Shown: piece by piece, positions 46,501 to 59,406 of the stretch
Numbering within the stretch: the first letter of the stretch is position 1
Layout of the letters: each line of letters begins with the position of its first letter
Assembly: GCA_964036155.1 (NCBI GenBank)
Contig: OZ038423.1
Coordinates: forward strand, 63,193,249-63,257,248
Length of the DNA stretch: 64,000 bases
From: Diploscapter coronatus
Taxonomy: Eukaryota > Nematoda > Chromadorea > Rhabditida > Rhabditidae
Direction: 5' to 3'
Made by a program: the position numbers and the translations under genes
The notes under the pieces: generated by a model
Database searches by the model: none
What the model was told of the DNA's origin: nothing
Seen by the model: the letters and a program-made list of their open reading frames with translations, nothing else

Positions 46501-48270
46501 TCCGAACTGAGGGCTGCTGGAGACGAGAAGAAGGATTTGCAAAAGACGATCGAAGAATTGGCGCAGAGTAATGCAGGTTTGGTTTTTTCTTTAAACCCCC
46601 TTTTCTATTTTTCTTCGTTTTCCTAACTAATGAGAACATTTGACATGATAGCATATATTTTGAAACTTTTGCTTCATTTCCTACTCACTTTCCTTGACAT
46701 TATTGATAAGGAAATATGTAGTGATTTGTAAAAGATAGCGCGGGAAGTAATAAGCGATTGAGCAAACATCTTATATGGGGGAGTAGATTGTCTGGTCGGC
46801 TAATATTTGCCTTATTTGTAAATTATAATCAAAATCATTTCTCATGACTTCTATGCAAATAGATCATCAAACCATGTATTGCAGAATTGCAACAGAATAT
46901 TGGAGCCTGGGAAGACGAGAAGAACAGTCTCTTACAGAGGTAAGGCGACATTCTCATAAAGAGGAGGGAAAATATGATAGTGGACTTCTATCTTTAAGTT
47001 TGAAGAGAGTAGGATATTCTCGTAGAAAGATAGGTTTGCTTTTAAAAGTTCGTTTATTACAGATCTTAAACTTTTCAAAGAAATAACATAGTTGCAAATA
47101 ATATTGAAAAGAATGATTTTTCAGATGCCTGTCTGTGGAAAGCGATCTCGACTTCGAACGAGAAAGAGCCGGAGAGAACAAGCGTAGATTCGAGGATGCA
47201 CTCGGGGCTGTGCACGAACTGGGAAGGGCCAATCAGAGTTTGCAGGTATAATTTGACTGTTTGAATCATTTTTCACGGTTTTTTTTTTAAATAAACTTCA
47301 TCTTAACATATACTTCTTGTAAATAGGTTGGGGACTACGTTATTAGTATGTTGTTCTATGTGATGAACTCATTGAATAGTGTTTGGATAGTTAAGTCTAT
47401 CCAGCACTACTTTAACCAAAGCTAGTTATTACAAGAGTTAATTCTATTGAAAATGGATGGTTGAGTTTAGAGAAAGGATTTTTATTTATTAAGTTTTAAG
47501 TAATAGAGACTTTGTTCCAGATGGACATGTCAAAGTTCGCGAACCGTAAATGGCTAGACGATTCTTCAGCCGTCAACTGCACTGATTGCGGAAAGGTCTT
47601 CTCACTCACTGTCAGGTATGCAATTCGAAAAAAAACGCAAATAATTTAGTTCTTGCAAACTAAATTTCATTGTCTCAGAGAAAACGCACTATAGTTTAAA
47701 ACTAATATTTTTGTGCCATTCTGCGGGCTGTTTAGTGAAGAAAGATTTTTTAGCCATAAAAGTCATGCTCTGTCAAAATAATCGATCGTGATTTATTCTA
47801 TTCCCCAAGTTTGAATGGAAAAGAGATCTAGAATGGCTAGCAACTCAAAAGTATGCCAAAGCGAATGAAAATCGAATATTTCAAATCAAATAACTAAAGA
47901 TAAGAGAGAAGATGAGAAAAAATAGAAATAGAGCCAATCGGACAACTATAGAAGCACTAAGAATTAATCTACTTAACGTAGAAAGTTAGCAATTGTAGAT
48001 AGTCAGAATAATTTTGGAGTTATGTCCAACTTAGGCTTCAATTTTCTCGTTCACGATCAATATTACCCTTTCATCTTTTGGCATAAACTCGAAAGACTGA
48101 ATTTTTGTTTCATGATTTATTCATTCATTTGAATTTTCAGAAAGCACCACTGCAGGAATTGCGGACTGATTTTCTGCCAAGGCTGCAGCTCGAAGACAGT
48201 CCGACTGCCTTCGTTCAAGAACCCGGTCAGGGCCTGCAACAAGTGCTCCGAGGAGGTGCAGAATCGATGA
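40594..48270 (+). CDS. EEA1: Early endosome antigen 1-type tether (C2H2 finger, coiled coil, FYVE finger)
   Basis: Thirty-one exons join without a frame break to 1204 residues, first 40594-40638 and last 48141-48270. An N-terminal C2H2 finger (Cys48, Cys51, His64, His69) is the Rab5-binding module of EEA1. Residues of about 85-1125 are almost wholly coiled coil (E, K, Q, L-rich heptads). A C-terminal FYVE domain (about 1131-1204) has the WLDD-type start, RKHHCRNCG and the zinc-binding CTDC, CRNC, CQGC and CNKC pairs. FYVE binds phosphatidylinositol 3-phosphate on early endosomes, and EEA1 dimers tether Rab5-positive vesicles before fusion. Many introns are only 35-60 bases long, and the one at 41662-41704 begins with GC. 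A splice acceptor sits 54 bases before the ATG and AATAAA is at 48598-48603. The symbol is by homology. Confidence 0.95.
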
Positions 48271-48597
48271 GCACATCACCCAATCACTGCCTTCAGTTTG
48301 TGTCAACATCGCCCCATCCACGAAGTAAATCGGTGCTACACATCTACTTTGAATTTCGAGATTTGCACATTTTTATCATTTTCATACTGACTCTGAAATT
48401 GCCTAATTTATGAAAGGACCCAACTCCTGTGTGCCATGTCATACTTAATTTTGCTGCATTTTTACTTTCTCCATTTTTAACTTTGTGATATGTGCATATT
48501 TAGGAAATTGATTGATTGTGATACATACAAAGACATAATTTATTTTCTACTTCAATGTTTAATCCACGATTTTATGAATATATAAACGATTTGAACG

Positions 48598-48603
48598 AAT
48601 AAA
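48598..48603 (+). terminator. Polyadenylation signal AATAAA of EEA1-like gene
   Basis: Canonical AATAAA 328 bases after the stop codon; the first one downstream on this strand. Confidence 0.5.
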
Positions 48604-50301
48604 GGAACTGTTTTATGATTTCTGTGTTCATGGGAATTTTATAATGTCAAACGTGCTAGCAGCTCTACCATATGTCTTATTTGCCTTATGCTTAACATAT
48701 TCAACTCAATACATAATAAGCGAAGAACAGCGATAAGAATGTCACTATCATCACCTTCCCATTTAGCAACTTGTTATTATTAGAATTGTTTTTATAATTT
48801 CGATATTTTGTACATTTTTATTTTTCACGAAGTTAACTTTACAGTAAAGTGATATTCCTCTCATAATTTCGTCATTACCTTTCTCCCTTCGATATTTGGA
48901 TTTTCATTTCTCATGTCAATACAAACTTACTGTGCTATGATAAAACGAGAAAAATGAAAAATCGCGAAATATCAAATATCAGGTTACGAAATTTTTCATA
49001 CGGCATTTTTAAATTCATAAATGAACTTAAAGTTTTTAATACCAAAAATATAAATATCGCTGAGTAGAATGATATCATTTTTTAAGTTCAAGTGACAGAA
49101 TAGCTAAATAATGCGTAAGAGTTTCTAATTTTTGACTAATCCATAACATAACTACAAAATAGAATGTAAAAATTCGGTAATAATGCTGAAAATTCGAAGT
49201 TCTATTACATTCGAAGGAAGTGAAAGTAAATAAGTTGGTCAGCATGGGAGACTCTGATTTAATTCGCCAACATGCTTTTGATTATAAGTTAGATTATTAC
49301 GAATGAAACTTTAGGAAATCGTAAGAAGAATAAACTAATCTATGAGATGTTAATGCTCAACATTCATAATTCAATATTTCTTTCATTGATTTCTTAATAA
49401 CTAATAATTTATCGGAAACAATCATGCTAATATATTTCTATTCGCACTTAACACTTGTAACCGGAATTGCAATGGAGCTATATTTAAAAGTGAAATTAAT
49501 GTGCATTTTCCTCGTGATTATCCTTCTCGCCATTTTTCATCTTGAAATATGATGTTTTTGAAAGAAAAACGTAAACTTTTCTAGCGATTAATTTAGAATT
49601 AGTCTGTCTGTGAAATAATTTAACATCATCAAATTAAATCGATTTATTGATATTTATATATAAGTGAATTTAAAGTAAATTTCGTTGAATTAAATAGTTT
49701 AGAATAGCCAATTTAAATCACATCTATTAAATAGGCAATCTATATTTAAGTGAATTTTAATGGCTCAAAATTAATCATACCAATATGGTTAAGAACTAAG
49801 TAGATAATTGCTTCAATTATACATGCAGCAGTATGACATAATGCACCAAAGCGATGATTATGAACGTAAATCAACTACTCGAACTATTTATGCAAATACC
49901 AATCAGAGCTGTACAAACGTTTTTATGTTAAAATGCATTAAGAGGCTAAAAATCAGTCGTCTATATATTTTAATAATTTCATTTTTAGCACATGTTGGAT
50001 GAAATTTTGCATATCTATTCAAAGAAGAGTTTCGAAATAGATGAACGGATAATTTTTAAAAGAAATTCTAAATTAAATTTAACGCACCGTGAAATTAACA
50101 CAAAAATATTTATTTTAAACGCGTGTCCATCCTTCTCGAAAAATTGCTTTTAGAATAAATGCTGTTATTTCTTGCATATGCTATTAAAAAAAGTCGTCGA
50201 AACTGATTGATGGGTTATTTTTAAGAAAATCTTACGCATTTTAACGGAAATTCACTTTGTACATACCTGAAGAAGATAAATATCAAAGCTAAATATTGAT
50301 G

Positions 50302-50495
50302 TTGGTCAAAAAGTCCTTGCCGCGCTTAATTATAAATTTCTCTTAAATTATGAGGTAATTTTAATTCAATCAGATGATACGATGTTTGCTATTGCCTTAT
50401 ATGGTTACAATCTTGCATAAATACATGGAACGACTCTTGAAAAACCTTGAGCATCTTTAATAATCTAAAATTCAGCAAGGACTTTTATCAGCCAA
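50302..50495. repeat. Small element with inverted ends, mariner-like
   Basis: The left end is TTGGTCAAAAAGTCCTTGC and the right end, reverse-complemented, is TTGGCTGATAAAAGTCCTTGC, giving a 194-base unit with about 19-base inverted ends. The GTCAAAAAGTCCTT core resembles some mariner ends. It ends 11 bases from the stop of the EGF-module gene and so probably forms part of its 3' UTR. Confidence 0.5.
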
Positions 50496-50506
50496 TAAAT
50501 CTAAAT

Positions 50507-51179
50507 TTAATATCCATTTAGTGCAGCCAAGGTTTGAAATAAACTCTCAAAGAAACCTGGATTATTACTCTCGTCCTTTGCTGCTCTCTGTCGTCTTTGT
50601 CTTGCTGTATCCGTCTGCATGTCTTCACTCGTTCTCAGACTTCGATGATTTCTGATAGATCTTGACGCAGATTTTATCGTTGCTCCACTGTCATCAAGTC
50701 GAACTAAAAATAAATTATTTAGTTCTTCTTACTTTAATTAAACTATTCGAATCAAATTCTCGTATTTAATTTGATATCTTTCAAATATAATGGATAAATT
50801 ATATCGTTGTTTTTGATTATGGACTGAATTTTAGATGCGTAAATCGCTAATTCGAAATAAGAATAAGAGTTGGAATCAAACTTCTAAAAAGAATAATTTA
50901 ACAAAAAGAGACTCGTTCAACTCATATTTCCTATTCGAATGTACTGTATAGTTATTGATTTGTTGAATGAATATGCCAACCTCTTTCGCATTTATCCCCT
51001 TCATAGGGGTCCATACAGAGGCAGTGCGCCTCACGTATTTTGGGGTAGTCGTTCCAGCAGAGACCCCGGTCGTTGCAGTAATCGAGATCCTTGCATTCGG
51101 ATTTGTCGAGGAAGTAGATTCTGCTTTGGACTCCAGTCAGTACGATCGACAGATAAATCAAATACCATAATGACGCCAT
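50507..51179 (-). CDS. Small secreted protein with one EGF module
   Basis: Two exons (51179-50981 and 50703-50507) give 131 residues. Residues 1-19 form a signal peptide (MASLWYLIYLSIVLTGVQS). Cysteines at 29, 35, 41, 53, 55 and 64 have the exact EGF spacing (C-x5-C-x5-C-x11-C-x-C-x8-C). The C-terminal half is basic, with several dibasic sites (RQRRQR), and ends with a hydrophobic stretch (FFESLFQTLAALNGY); no membrane helix follows the EGF module. It could be a secreted ligand or matrix peptide processed at the basic sites; I do not recognise an orthologue. A splice acceptor lies 20 bases before the ATG. Confidence 0.82.
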
Positions 51180-53200
51180 CTTTATTTGATTGCCAAAGCC
51201 TGAAAGAATCGAATTGTTGTAAAATGTTAGCAAGTAAAGGGCATAAAAGAGCGAAGTGCGAAGTGAAAGGCTATCCTTTTTGCAAAAACGTCTGTGCTGT
51301 TGAAGAGTAAGGAGCCTTCTTTCTGATAAGCATAGACATTTATACACTTTTAAGCAATTGATCATCTTTAGATGCGACGATTCATTATAGACGAAAAAAT
51401 TATCTCTGAAGCATAGACTCGTTTGAAAAAGAGGTAAATATTAGTGATGCTGACAGTATCCTTATTCCCTGACGTCAGATTCTCAATCCATTTTTTCGAA
51501 TTCGTCTTCTTGTTAGCTTCAATATTGGGTTTGCTAATGGCTTCTTTCTACCCTTCAATCAATGCTAAATTTTCCATTTTACTTTGGATTAACAACAAGC
51601 CATTGTCTCGTTACCTAATAATTGAGTAAAATTCTAACTACCATCATGCCATAGGTATTCATCGATTTCTTAGTTTCGGGAAAAATAGACGAAATTTTAT
51701 CGGAAGCTTGAGAAGAAGTTATTGACCAATACAATAGTTTGATACACTTTCTAAATTTAGAGACATTACATAATAAATAAGTGCTTTATGCTGCAACATT
51801 ATCTATAATGTTCAATCGAATTTTCTATCTTCATTCAGATTCACTGTTATTCTTCATAGTTATGCATTCCTTAAATTTTTGAATAGTCTCAAACTCTGTT
51901 TTATCATCATTTTAACGATACTTCCGCATCAATTTGAATAATACTTACTTCGAAGATAGATTGATAGTTGTTTCGATAGTGATGATGAGAGAATGACCAG
52001 TCGAAATTGGAGAGATGAGAGAAAATGGAAGAATAGCGAATGATGATATTTCGTAAAAAAAAAATCATGAAGCCTGTTGTTGGCATGATTAAATTCCTCA
52101 ACTCGTTTTGTTGTTGCTTTCGATAATTAAATTTTATAATTATGAAAACGATTTCGTAGCGAACTAAACTATTCAAATGCAATTTCATTCGAAACTACTT
52201 GGTCACAGCAATCTTTATATGCTCGCACTTCGGTTGAAAAATGAAGAATGGCAATTATCATAAAATCTGCAAGTTTCAGAGTTCCAAAATGTGAATGGGA
52301 CGAGTTGAATTCTTCTCTAATGGCATTCGGGGCAGTTATTGCGTACTGCGCAGCGTAGTCATTCATCTTTATCGCCACAATTTCCCCTTTTCCATTTCTT
52401 TTCCAAACTTTCCAACTTCAGAATCAGCCATCTTGCAGCCTACTCCTCGTCTTTTTCATTTACTCCTTTCGACCACTCCTCATTTTCCATTTATGTTTGT
52501 TTTTCCTTTCATTCTTCTGATTCCTCTGTATCCTTCCATCTCTTCATGAAGGTCATCATCTCCCTGTGCCATAACTGTTCGAATTCAATCAGTTCTTTTT
52601 TCTCCTGGCACTCGCTGCACAACCAAAGGACATTATTTTAATTTAAGACGTATCTATCGTTTAGTCATGAGATTTTTCCTGCTTCAATATACGTGTTTCA
52701 TGCAAATCAACCATTCGTTTGTAATGTCTCGGGGCAGATAAGGAATGATTGATAATGAGATTGGGCAAATTTTGATTTGCAGACGATCGATTGTATCAAT
52801 TTTATCACTTTTGAGAACTTTCATCACGAACCTTTCCTTTTCCAACTCGTACGTTGCTAGTTCTAAAGTTGTAATTAGATTAACGTTCATTGTGGTTGAA
52901 CATTTTGCTCAGGAATGTTCGTTCGTTTTCTTTAATTTAGAACAATTGCTATTTTACTTCTATAAATATTTTGTCTTGAATTATAGAACAGAAATCATAC
53001 GATGATATCAAACTAGCGTTGAACAAGTAGTATAATGAAGATCTGACATATTGAAGATTCGTAGTTGTGACAATCATGCATGCATATGCATGAAAATAAA
53101 CTTGCTCAATTCAGATAGGAACTTTCCAGTTTATTAATCAGACCATATTGCAGTTGCCAGTCATAATCTACCGTATTGGGCGGAAGAAGACATTTTCGAA
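51180..53200. other. Divergent intergenic region
   Basis: Lies between the EGF-module gene (minus) and the MIG-18-like gene (plus). AT-rich; a stretch at 52380-52550 is pyrimidine-rich and holds open frames, but none has coding character. An acceptor-like site (catattgcag) ends at 53153, 47 bases before the MIG-18-like ATG. Confidence 0.5.
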
Positions 53201-55674
53201 ATGTCATTACTTCTTTTCCTGTGTCACTATCTGTGGATCGCGTTGTTAGTGCCAGTATTTGGTTGCATCTACAAAGGGAAGAATTACAAAGATAAAGATA
53301 CTTTTGTGAGTTTCTGTTTTTATTTATTCTTTCATCTTTTACGATCTATAATTCACTTCCTTAATTTATCGTCACATTTTCCTCAATGCCTCCACGTTGT
53401 CATTCAAATTAAGGCTATTTCGCCTTAAATTAACAGAACTATAAAGAAATTTCGAAAAGATTTTGGGGTGTGAACAGCACGAAAAAGATTAAATTAGGTA
53501 AAGGAAATCCGAAAAGAGTCATGATCAAAAATCAAAAGAAATCTTTTATCGTTGAAAAGTATGTTTTGTTTCTTCCAAATTCAATATCAGTTCAGATTGA
53601 CAGGTCGACGTTTGTGATCGAATGTCGCATGGCCAAAGACGGTACTTCGTGGTCGACCAAGGTTATCGGCTGTCGAACTGCATTGGGGACGATCATCAAG
53701 CCGGGGCAGAAAGTAAATGAGAGAAATACGGTATGCATTGCTGAAATGTAAATATTGGATTGGGGAAAGTTTCGCAATCTGATACAACTTTCGTGGATAC
53801 GTTTGAAAAAACGTAAAGCAACAAGCGATAGTTGATACATTAATTGTGTTGAATAAACTCTCGAAGCTAAAAATTTCGAAACTTCGAAAAGTTGGCAAAT
53901 TTCCCTTGAGTTACCACAAAAAAGCTTCGGATGTCACGAAGTTAAAGTTGAGTTGAAAGCTATGAAGTTCTATTGGTGAATTGATGAGCATTTTTCGATG
54001 TGAATTTTGCATTGTCAAATGTTTGGTAAATTGTCTTCATTTTTATTCATACCCACATGTAAATACTATCACGCTTGAATCAATTCATTACAATCAAGAA
54101 AATTGCAGACTTATGAGTGTGGAAGATTGCCAAATGGATGGCTGGGGATCAAGAAAACCTACTATGATTCGAACGATAAGAACGACGACCTTTGCAATGG
54201 GAGAAAACTTGGTTAGCCATTGATGAAAATTGTAGAATGATTAAAAATTATAGGTGAAACGTGGATTGAAAATATCAATTTACGTAAAAAATGCACTGCA
54301 AAAGGGATTGTGGTAAATAATTGTCTAACGGATACGGGAATTCCCATCAACCTCAATCAGACGCTCACGTTCAGCAGCGTAAAATACAGGTTCAAAAGTC
54401 TAAACAAATTCTGACTCGGTTTTTTAATTCACAGATGCATCGAGAAAAACGGAATTGTTACAATTCAGAGGGAAAGAGTTGGGAAGCAGATCAACTCAGA
54501 CCATGTCAAAGTGGTAAATGTAAATCAATGAAAGCTAGCGAATTCAAAAATAACTACTTTTCAGACGAAAACTCCTCATTTGACAGAATTGCTGGGTGCA
54601 AATTCGAAACGATTGAAGGAAATAAACCGATTCATAACTGAACAACCTGACACGTCCAGCAAAGGGATGCAACAAGTAGCTGCATCGAATATCGTCAACG
54701 AAGTTGGAGATGGGTTGGCCTGTGAAGAATTCGGCAAAATATATAAAGTCAATGAAACGTGAGTTTTCAAGCGTGTTTAAAATCAGTAAGTTTTTTTCAT
54801 TGTGGGTCGTTTTAAAAATTGTTACAATCGACCATTCGGAAATGTCGCAACCTGAAGAGATAGTATGTAAAAGTAAATTTCCCTACTCTTCTTACCTCCT
54901 CAACTTATTTCGTCAAGTTGTGACGTTGCGATATTGCAACATTTCCCAATGGCCTACAATCCATGAACCTTTGCAATTCTTAAAATATATTTCAAAAAGT
55001 TCAAAATTCCCGAGGGATAGTAAGATTGGCTAGGAAAATGCCGAGGAATAAACAACAATCCTCTTTATATTTCGATTTTTCAATGCTTATGACATGTTGG
55101 AGTGCATTTTTAGATTTTTCTAAATTTGTATTTCGATCAAACATTTATTGTAATGAGATAATTCATATCGTCATCATCATATTTAGATGGTCATCAGGCA
55201 GGAGTTTCATAAAGAAGTGCAACGATGACGGATCAATAGACATTGTGAATTGCATAGTTGACGAGAATACCTTCGTCGCAATAGGAGATGAAGTCAAGAA
55301 AGGAGATACTGTATGAACTTTGATAATATGCATTAGCACATAAAAGTTTGGAGCAAGCATAATATTTGACGCGCTTCATCCATAAACTTTTATTGGAAAG
55401 TTTATGATGAACTGAAAGAATTATTGTAATTTTGAATTGATTCGAAGCGTCCTTCAAGTGCTACCCTTTTTATGCATATCAGTTCACCATAAGTGAAAGA
55501 AGAAGCACAACAAATACTATGCATTGATCTGGAACTTTGTCCGTCACTACAAGTCTCCCGACATGTTTATGCTTTCAGACGTACAAATGTGGTCGAATGA
55601 AGTCAAATCGATTAGCCTATTTGGAGAAACACGTCGACAACTCTCTTAGAAAGATGAAGAGAACTAGGATATGA
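53201..55674 (+). CDS. MIG-18-like secreted protein with three fibronectin type I-like modules
   Basis: Eight exons (53201-53305, 53596-53730, 54109-54211, 54254-54389, 54435-54513, 54565-54758, 55187-55310, 55579-55674) give 323 residues. A signal peptide (MSLLLFLCHYLWIALLVPVFG) precedes three repeats of one cysteine pattern: an opening Cys with a Lys/Tyr-rich strand (CIYKGKNYKDKDTF, CNGRKLGETW, CEEFGKIYKVNETW), a central Cys (ECRM, KKCT, KKCN), a Cys in a VIGC/NC turn followed by G and I, and a final Cys (YECG, YRCI, YKCG). This is the Fn1-like domain of nematode MIG-18-type extracellular proteins, which act in cell migration with ADAMTS enzymes. The tail is basic (RKMKRTRI). The family call rests on cysteine spacing and wording of conserved turns. 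Confidence 0.85.
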
Positions 55675-56183
55675 TTATTTATGCAATGACATAATTATTT
55701 TCGTAGCAATTAGTGATTGTTTGTTTAATGTATTGTTATATCGAATCTCGTAATGAAGCGCATAATATTTTACATTGGGTGTATAAATCTAAAATCGAAT
55801 TAATATTTATTATTCTGATTCTTCGTTGGATAGTACAATTATAGCGATTGAATGACGACAATTCAGGCGTAAATAATAATGAAAATAGTGGTGAGGGAGT
55901 GCAGTAGAAGGACTCAGCCGCAGAAGATTCAAATCGCAAACGAGCTTTCCTCGAGAACACCACTTAATAATGGAAGAAAATAGTTTGACTTTTCCGAAAA
56001 ATAATTTCTTATGCATTCATTTGTCACATCCTAATGTACTCTCAGTTGTTAAGGAACGAAAGTTTCAGATAGTGTGACTGATGCATGTAGTCGTTTGATT
56101 ATTTTTACCTCCTTCAAATCTTTATCGTCTAATTGACAAAATTTGCACAACTAGGAAATTCACGAATAACTAACAATCTCAGA

Positions 56184-56490
56184 ATTGAAGCTCTGAATCC
56201 GAAGGGATATCTGGGCAGAGAGGGGAGAAAGTCTTCCAGAACGATGAGCGCCTTGTCGATGTCAGGAAGCTCGGGCGCAGCATCGAATTTGTCCGCAACT
56301 CCCGTCAATAGAGAGGTGTCATTTTGTTCCCACTCCTAAATATGATATCTCGATGAAGTCCACCTCCTGTAAAACCAATCCAATCGCATTTTCGACTTTT
56401 CGTTTCTTCTTTCCTTTTTCCTTCACAGGGACTGGGCTCTGGCATATTCGCTGGCTATCGGACACTGCATATGAGTCCTGACCAACTTTA
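56184..56490 (+). CDS. Possible exon pair of an unrecognised gene
   Basis: The first open segment follows an acceptor (atctcag, ending about 56183) and encodes IEALNPKGYLGREGRKSS and then a Ser/Ala-rich run, ending at AATAGAGAG before gtgtca (56316). The next acceptor (cttcacag, 56429) opens GLGSGIFAGYRTLHMSPDQL in the matching phase. Codon use and splice sites look real, but no start, stop or family is evident. They could be exons of a gene extending toward 56850, where NAFFNGLNSPVLPSK then stop follows another acceptor. Confidence 0.3.
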
Positions 56491-58512
56491 CGTAACTCAC
56501 CTTTGTCTACCTGCTTGAATAGATGCAGAAACGAATGTCGACTGAAGCTGCTGAGAGTGAGAAGTAATAGATATTTTGAAAGAGCTAACCAAATAACCTA
56601 ATCGAGCTATTCTAATATTGCACGCTTTAACAGAATTGTCTGCAATTGATGGAGGGACTGGAACTGATTTTCATATAGATTGTAGTTGTGGCGTTGCAAA
56701 GTTGATCTAATCATCATCTCATAGTCAGCGCCTGAACTTCCTCTCCATCTCTTTGGGAGACTCGCCTATCTCCTAATCAGTCTCCCAATTGGCCTCTATT
56801 CTTTGCCTTTGCATCTTCAACTTCTTCTTCTTCTTCTTCTCTTCTTCAGAATGCCTTCTTCAATGGTCTCAACTCTCCCGTCCTTCCGTCAAAATGAGCC
56901 ACCAACAGCCGAAAAAGCTAACGACGAGCGGCGTTCTGGCCTTTCCTCCCTTTCCTCCCCTCTTCCTCTCCATTCTCCTTCCACAATACTCGCATTGCAG
57001 TCCCAGCATTTCCTCGACTATTTACCACAAACGCCCCCATGTGACAAATTCTGAAGCATCCCTAATTAGAGCATACGATTTTTTCGGGATTTCGAGATTT
57101 CGTCGAATTATACGAAATCCATATCTCATATCAAATCTGCAGAGAATAAACTCTTCTCTTCTATCTATCACGTGCGTATTTTAAGCCCATCTCGTCTCAT
57201 ATCTTTTCTCCTTTGCCCTCCGTCTACTTGAATTTCAGGTCCTTGACGTAAAGCCTCACACCTTTCTACATTCTTTAGAGCTTTAAAACACGTTATTTAC
57301 AAGAATTCGAAACTTCTTTTGTCGCAAAAAATAGCCAGTCGCAACGTTGATTTTTATGCTATTCACACCGCAATTTTTAAAAATGTCGAAATTCTCACCT
57401 TTAAACTTCTCTATAAATGAAAATTAGCCTGGTAAATTTTAGAAACTATCTCACTTATCCGACCTCTTGGAAAAGCCGCAGTACTAAATAAATGAAGTAT
57501 AAAAATTTGACTGATCAAATGGGACGTCGGATGTTCAGAGGCTAAACTATAAGATGAGGACTTCTTGAAAAGGACACAGATCTCGAAAGATCTACTAGAG
57601 TTAGGGACAGGCCATGGTGGGCCGATCATGGTCTCAAAATAATGAGCTCATCTGAGCATACATTTAGAAACCATAATCAGCTTACCATCCCCTATCCCTA
57701 TTTGAAATTTCGAGGTCTGTGTCTCTTTCAAGCACATGTCCTGATGTCTTATCCAAGAAGCCCCCATCTTATGGCTTAGTCTCTGAATATCCGACGTCCA
57801 TCTGATCAGTAAAATTTTATATTTCATTTATTTAGTGTTACGACTTTTCCGAATGAATTTCACTATTAAAAATGTGCTGCGCCCTTTCCAATTGCCCATT
57901 TGTCCGTTCAATTGTGCAAGAAAATATGATAACTTTATGGCATTGTTAGAGCTTTTGAATTCCCTATGCGCCCATCCGTTTGAAGTCCATTTTTTGGATT
58001 TTAAATTAAAGCTTTCCATATGTGAGCAAGGGAAAGGGAAGTTTAGGAATATGCTGATTGAACATTATCAAGTCGATATCAGCTTCATTTATTTGTCCTT
58101 CATCTATAAAATAACGGATAAGCTTAACTAATAATTCTCCAGAAAGAATTAACTTTTTTCTTTCAAAAATTCATTATACTTTACCCGTATGTTTTCTCGT
58201 GTAGTTTCATTTGTTTGTCTCGATTCTAAATCTTTCATACTTTAAATGTTATATTGTTATCTCGCCAAAAATTCATTGATCTCTTCTTTGAAAAAGTCTA
58301 ACTTTGTTATCTTAACGTCAAAACCAGAATCGAAGATCAAGGAACATTTTCATATTTTCATATAGCATATGGATAGATAGGTTAGATGGATGAGGACGGC
58401 GGGCTGGCGAAGATACTTGTGATACTCGAGTGTGCAATGTTTCAGTTGGGAGAGCGGTTTATCATCCGAACAATCAGCAGGCAACCAATTCGACAGCCCT
58501 CCCTGCCTCTTC

Positions 58513-58626
58513 CAGCTCCTCACATCCACTCCACTCTCAGGAGCACTGCCCCTGGCCTTGGCCCTGGTCGTTTCGCTTCCAGTCTTGATTAATCTCCTCC
58601 TCTTCTTCAACTGTTGTGAGAGATGA
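58513..58626 (+). CDS. Possible last exon with a transmembrane helix
   Basis: After a strong acceptor (ctgcctcttccag) one frame reads LLTSTPLSGALPLALALVVSLPVLINLLLFFNCC and stops. It would be a C-terminal membrane anchor. No matching upstream exons could be found, and the reverse strand also has long open frames here, so this is tentative. Confidence 0.25.
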   Translation, partial: QLLTSTPLSGALPLALALVVSLPVLINLLLFFNCCER

Positions 58627-59406
58627 AACGAGAGCAGTTAATCGACAAAAAGATACTGGCAAAGAGAGAGAGAGAGAGTTGATAGGGAGCTGATGAAAAG
58701 AACGAGAGTGGAGGGAAGAAGAGGAATTTGAAGAGTAGCCAGAGCAGCTGCTTGACTGGCGGGCAATATGGAGAAACAGAAGAGGCTCAGGACGTTGAAG
58801 ATCTCCACAATCGACAAAATGCACGCTTCTTCACTCCTTCACTCCTAGGATCACTCACAATCAGTCGCAGTCACCCAATCACCCAGTCATTCTCTCATTT
58901 CGACTACTCACATCACATTTTCCCTCTCTCCTCGTTGATCTCCCTGTTTGTCTGCATCTTCTTTCTCTATATTTATCTCTCATTCGATTTTATGCCACTC
59001 TAATCAAGCTAAGGAGCCAAGCCAATGTGTTTATCGTTTATCGATAGTCAATAACATGTGCATTCATCCCCTCGTTCCGCTCAATCGCTTTTTCTCCGAA
59101 TGACTTCATTCCATCCAGCCTGATTTCCATCGCTAACGACTTTAGAAAGTGCTCTCCCAATTCCACTTTATTCCCTTACACTCCTCTCGTCTCGTATGTC
59201 CATGATCACTTTATCACCTTACATCCGTATATTTGCTCTGAAAAGTCCGTGTCAAGATGCGCGACCTATGTATGACAAGAGTTTTCAATAGAGAAGTGGA
59301 TAAATAAACTTGGCAGACATCTGCGACGAATTGTGTATGTTCGAATTCGCTATATTTCTGCATTGCCTAAATTCCGGTAGGATCAATGTGTCATTTCAGT
59401 TCGAAG

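Larger units (their letters stand above)
48271..50506. other. Long AT-rich intergenic region
   Basis: After the EEA1 3' UTR (AATAAA 48598-48603) this is about 1.9 kb of very AT-rich sequence without convincing exons on either strand. A small inverted-end element (50302-50495) lies at its right end. Confidence 0.55.
55675..59406. other. Long intergenic region with a few possible exons
   Basis: Mostly AT-rich and repeat-poor. A CTT/TTC run lies at 56818-56849. Possible plus-strand exons at 56184-56490 and 58513-58626 are listed separately. I could not join them to a full gene or to either neighbour. Confidence 0.45.

Noticed and set aside
58350..58824. Minus-strand frames of 86 and 95 residues
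   Set aside because: No start context or splice partners; the composition looks like translated low-complexity sequence.
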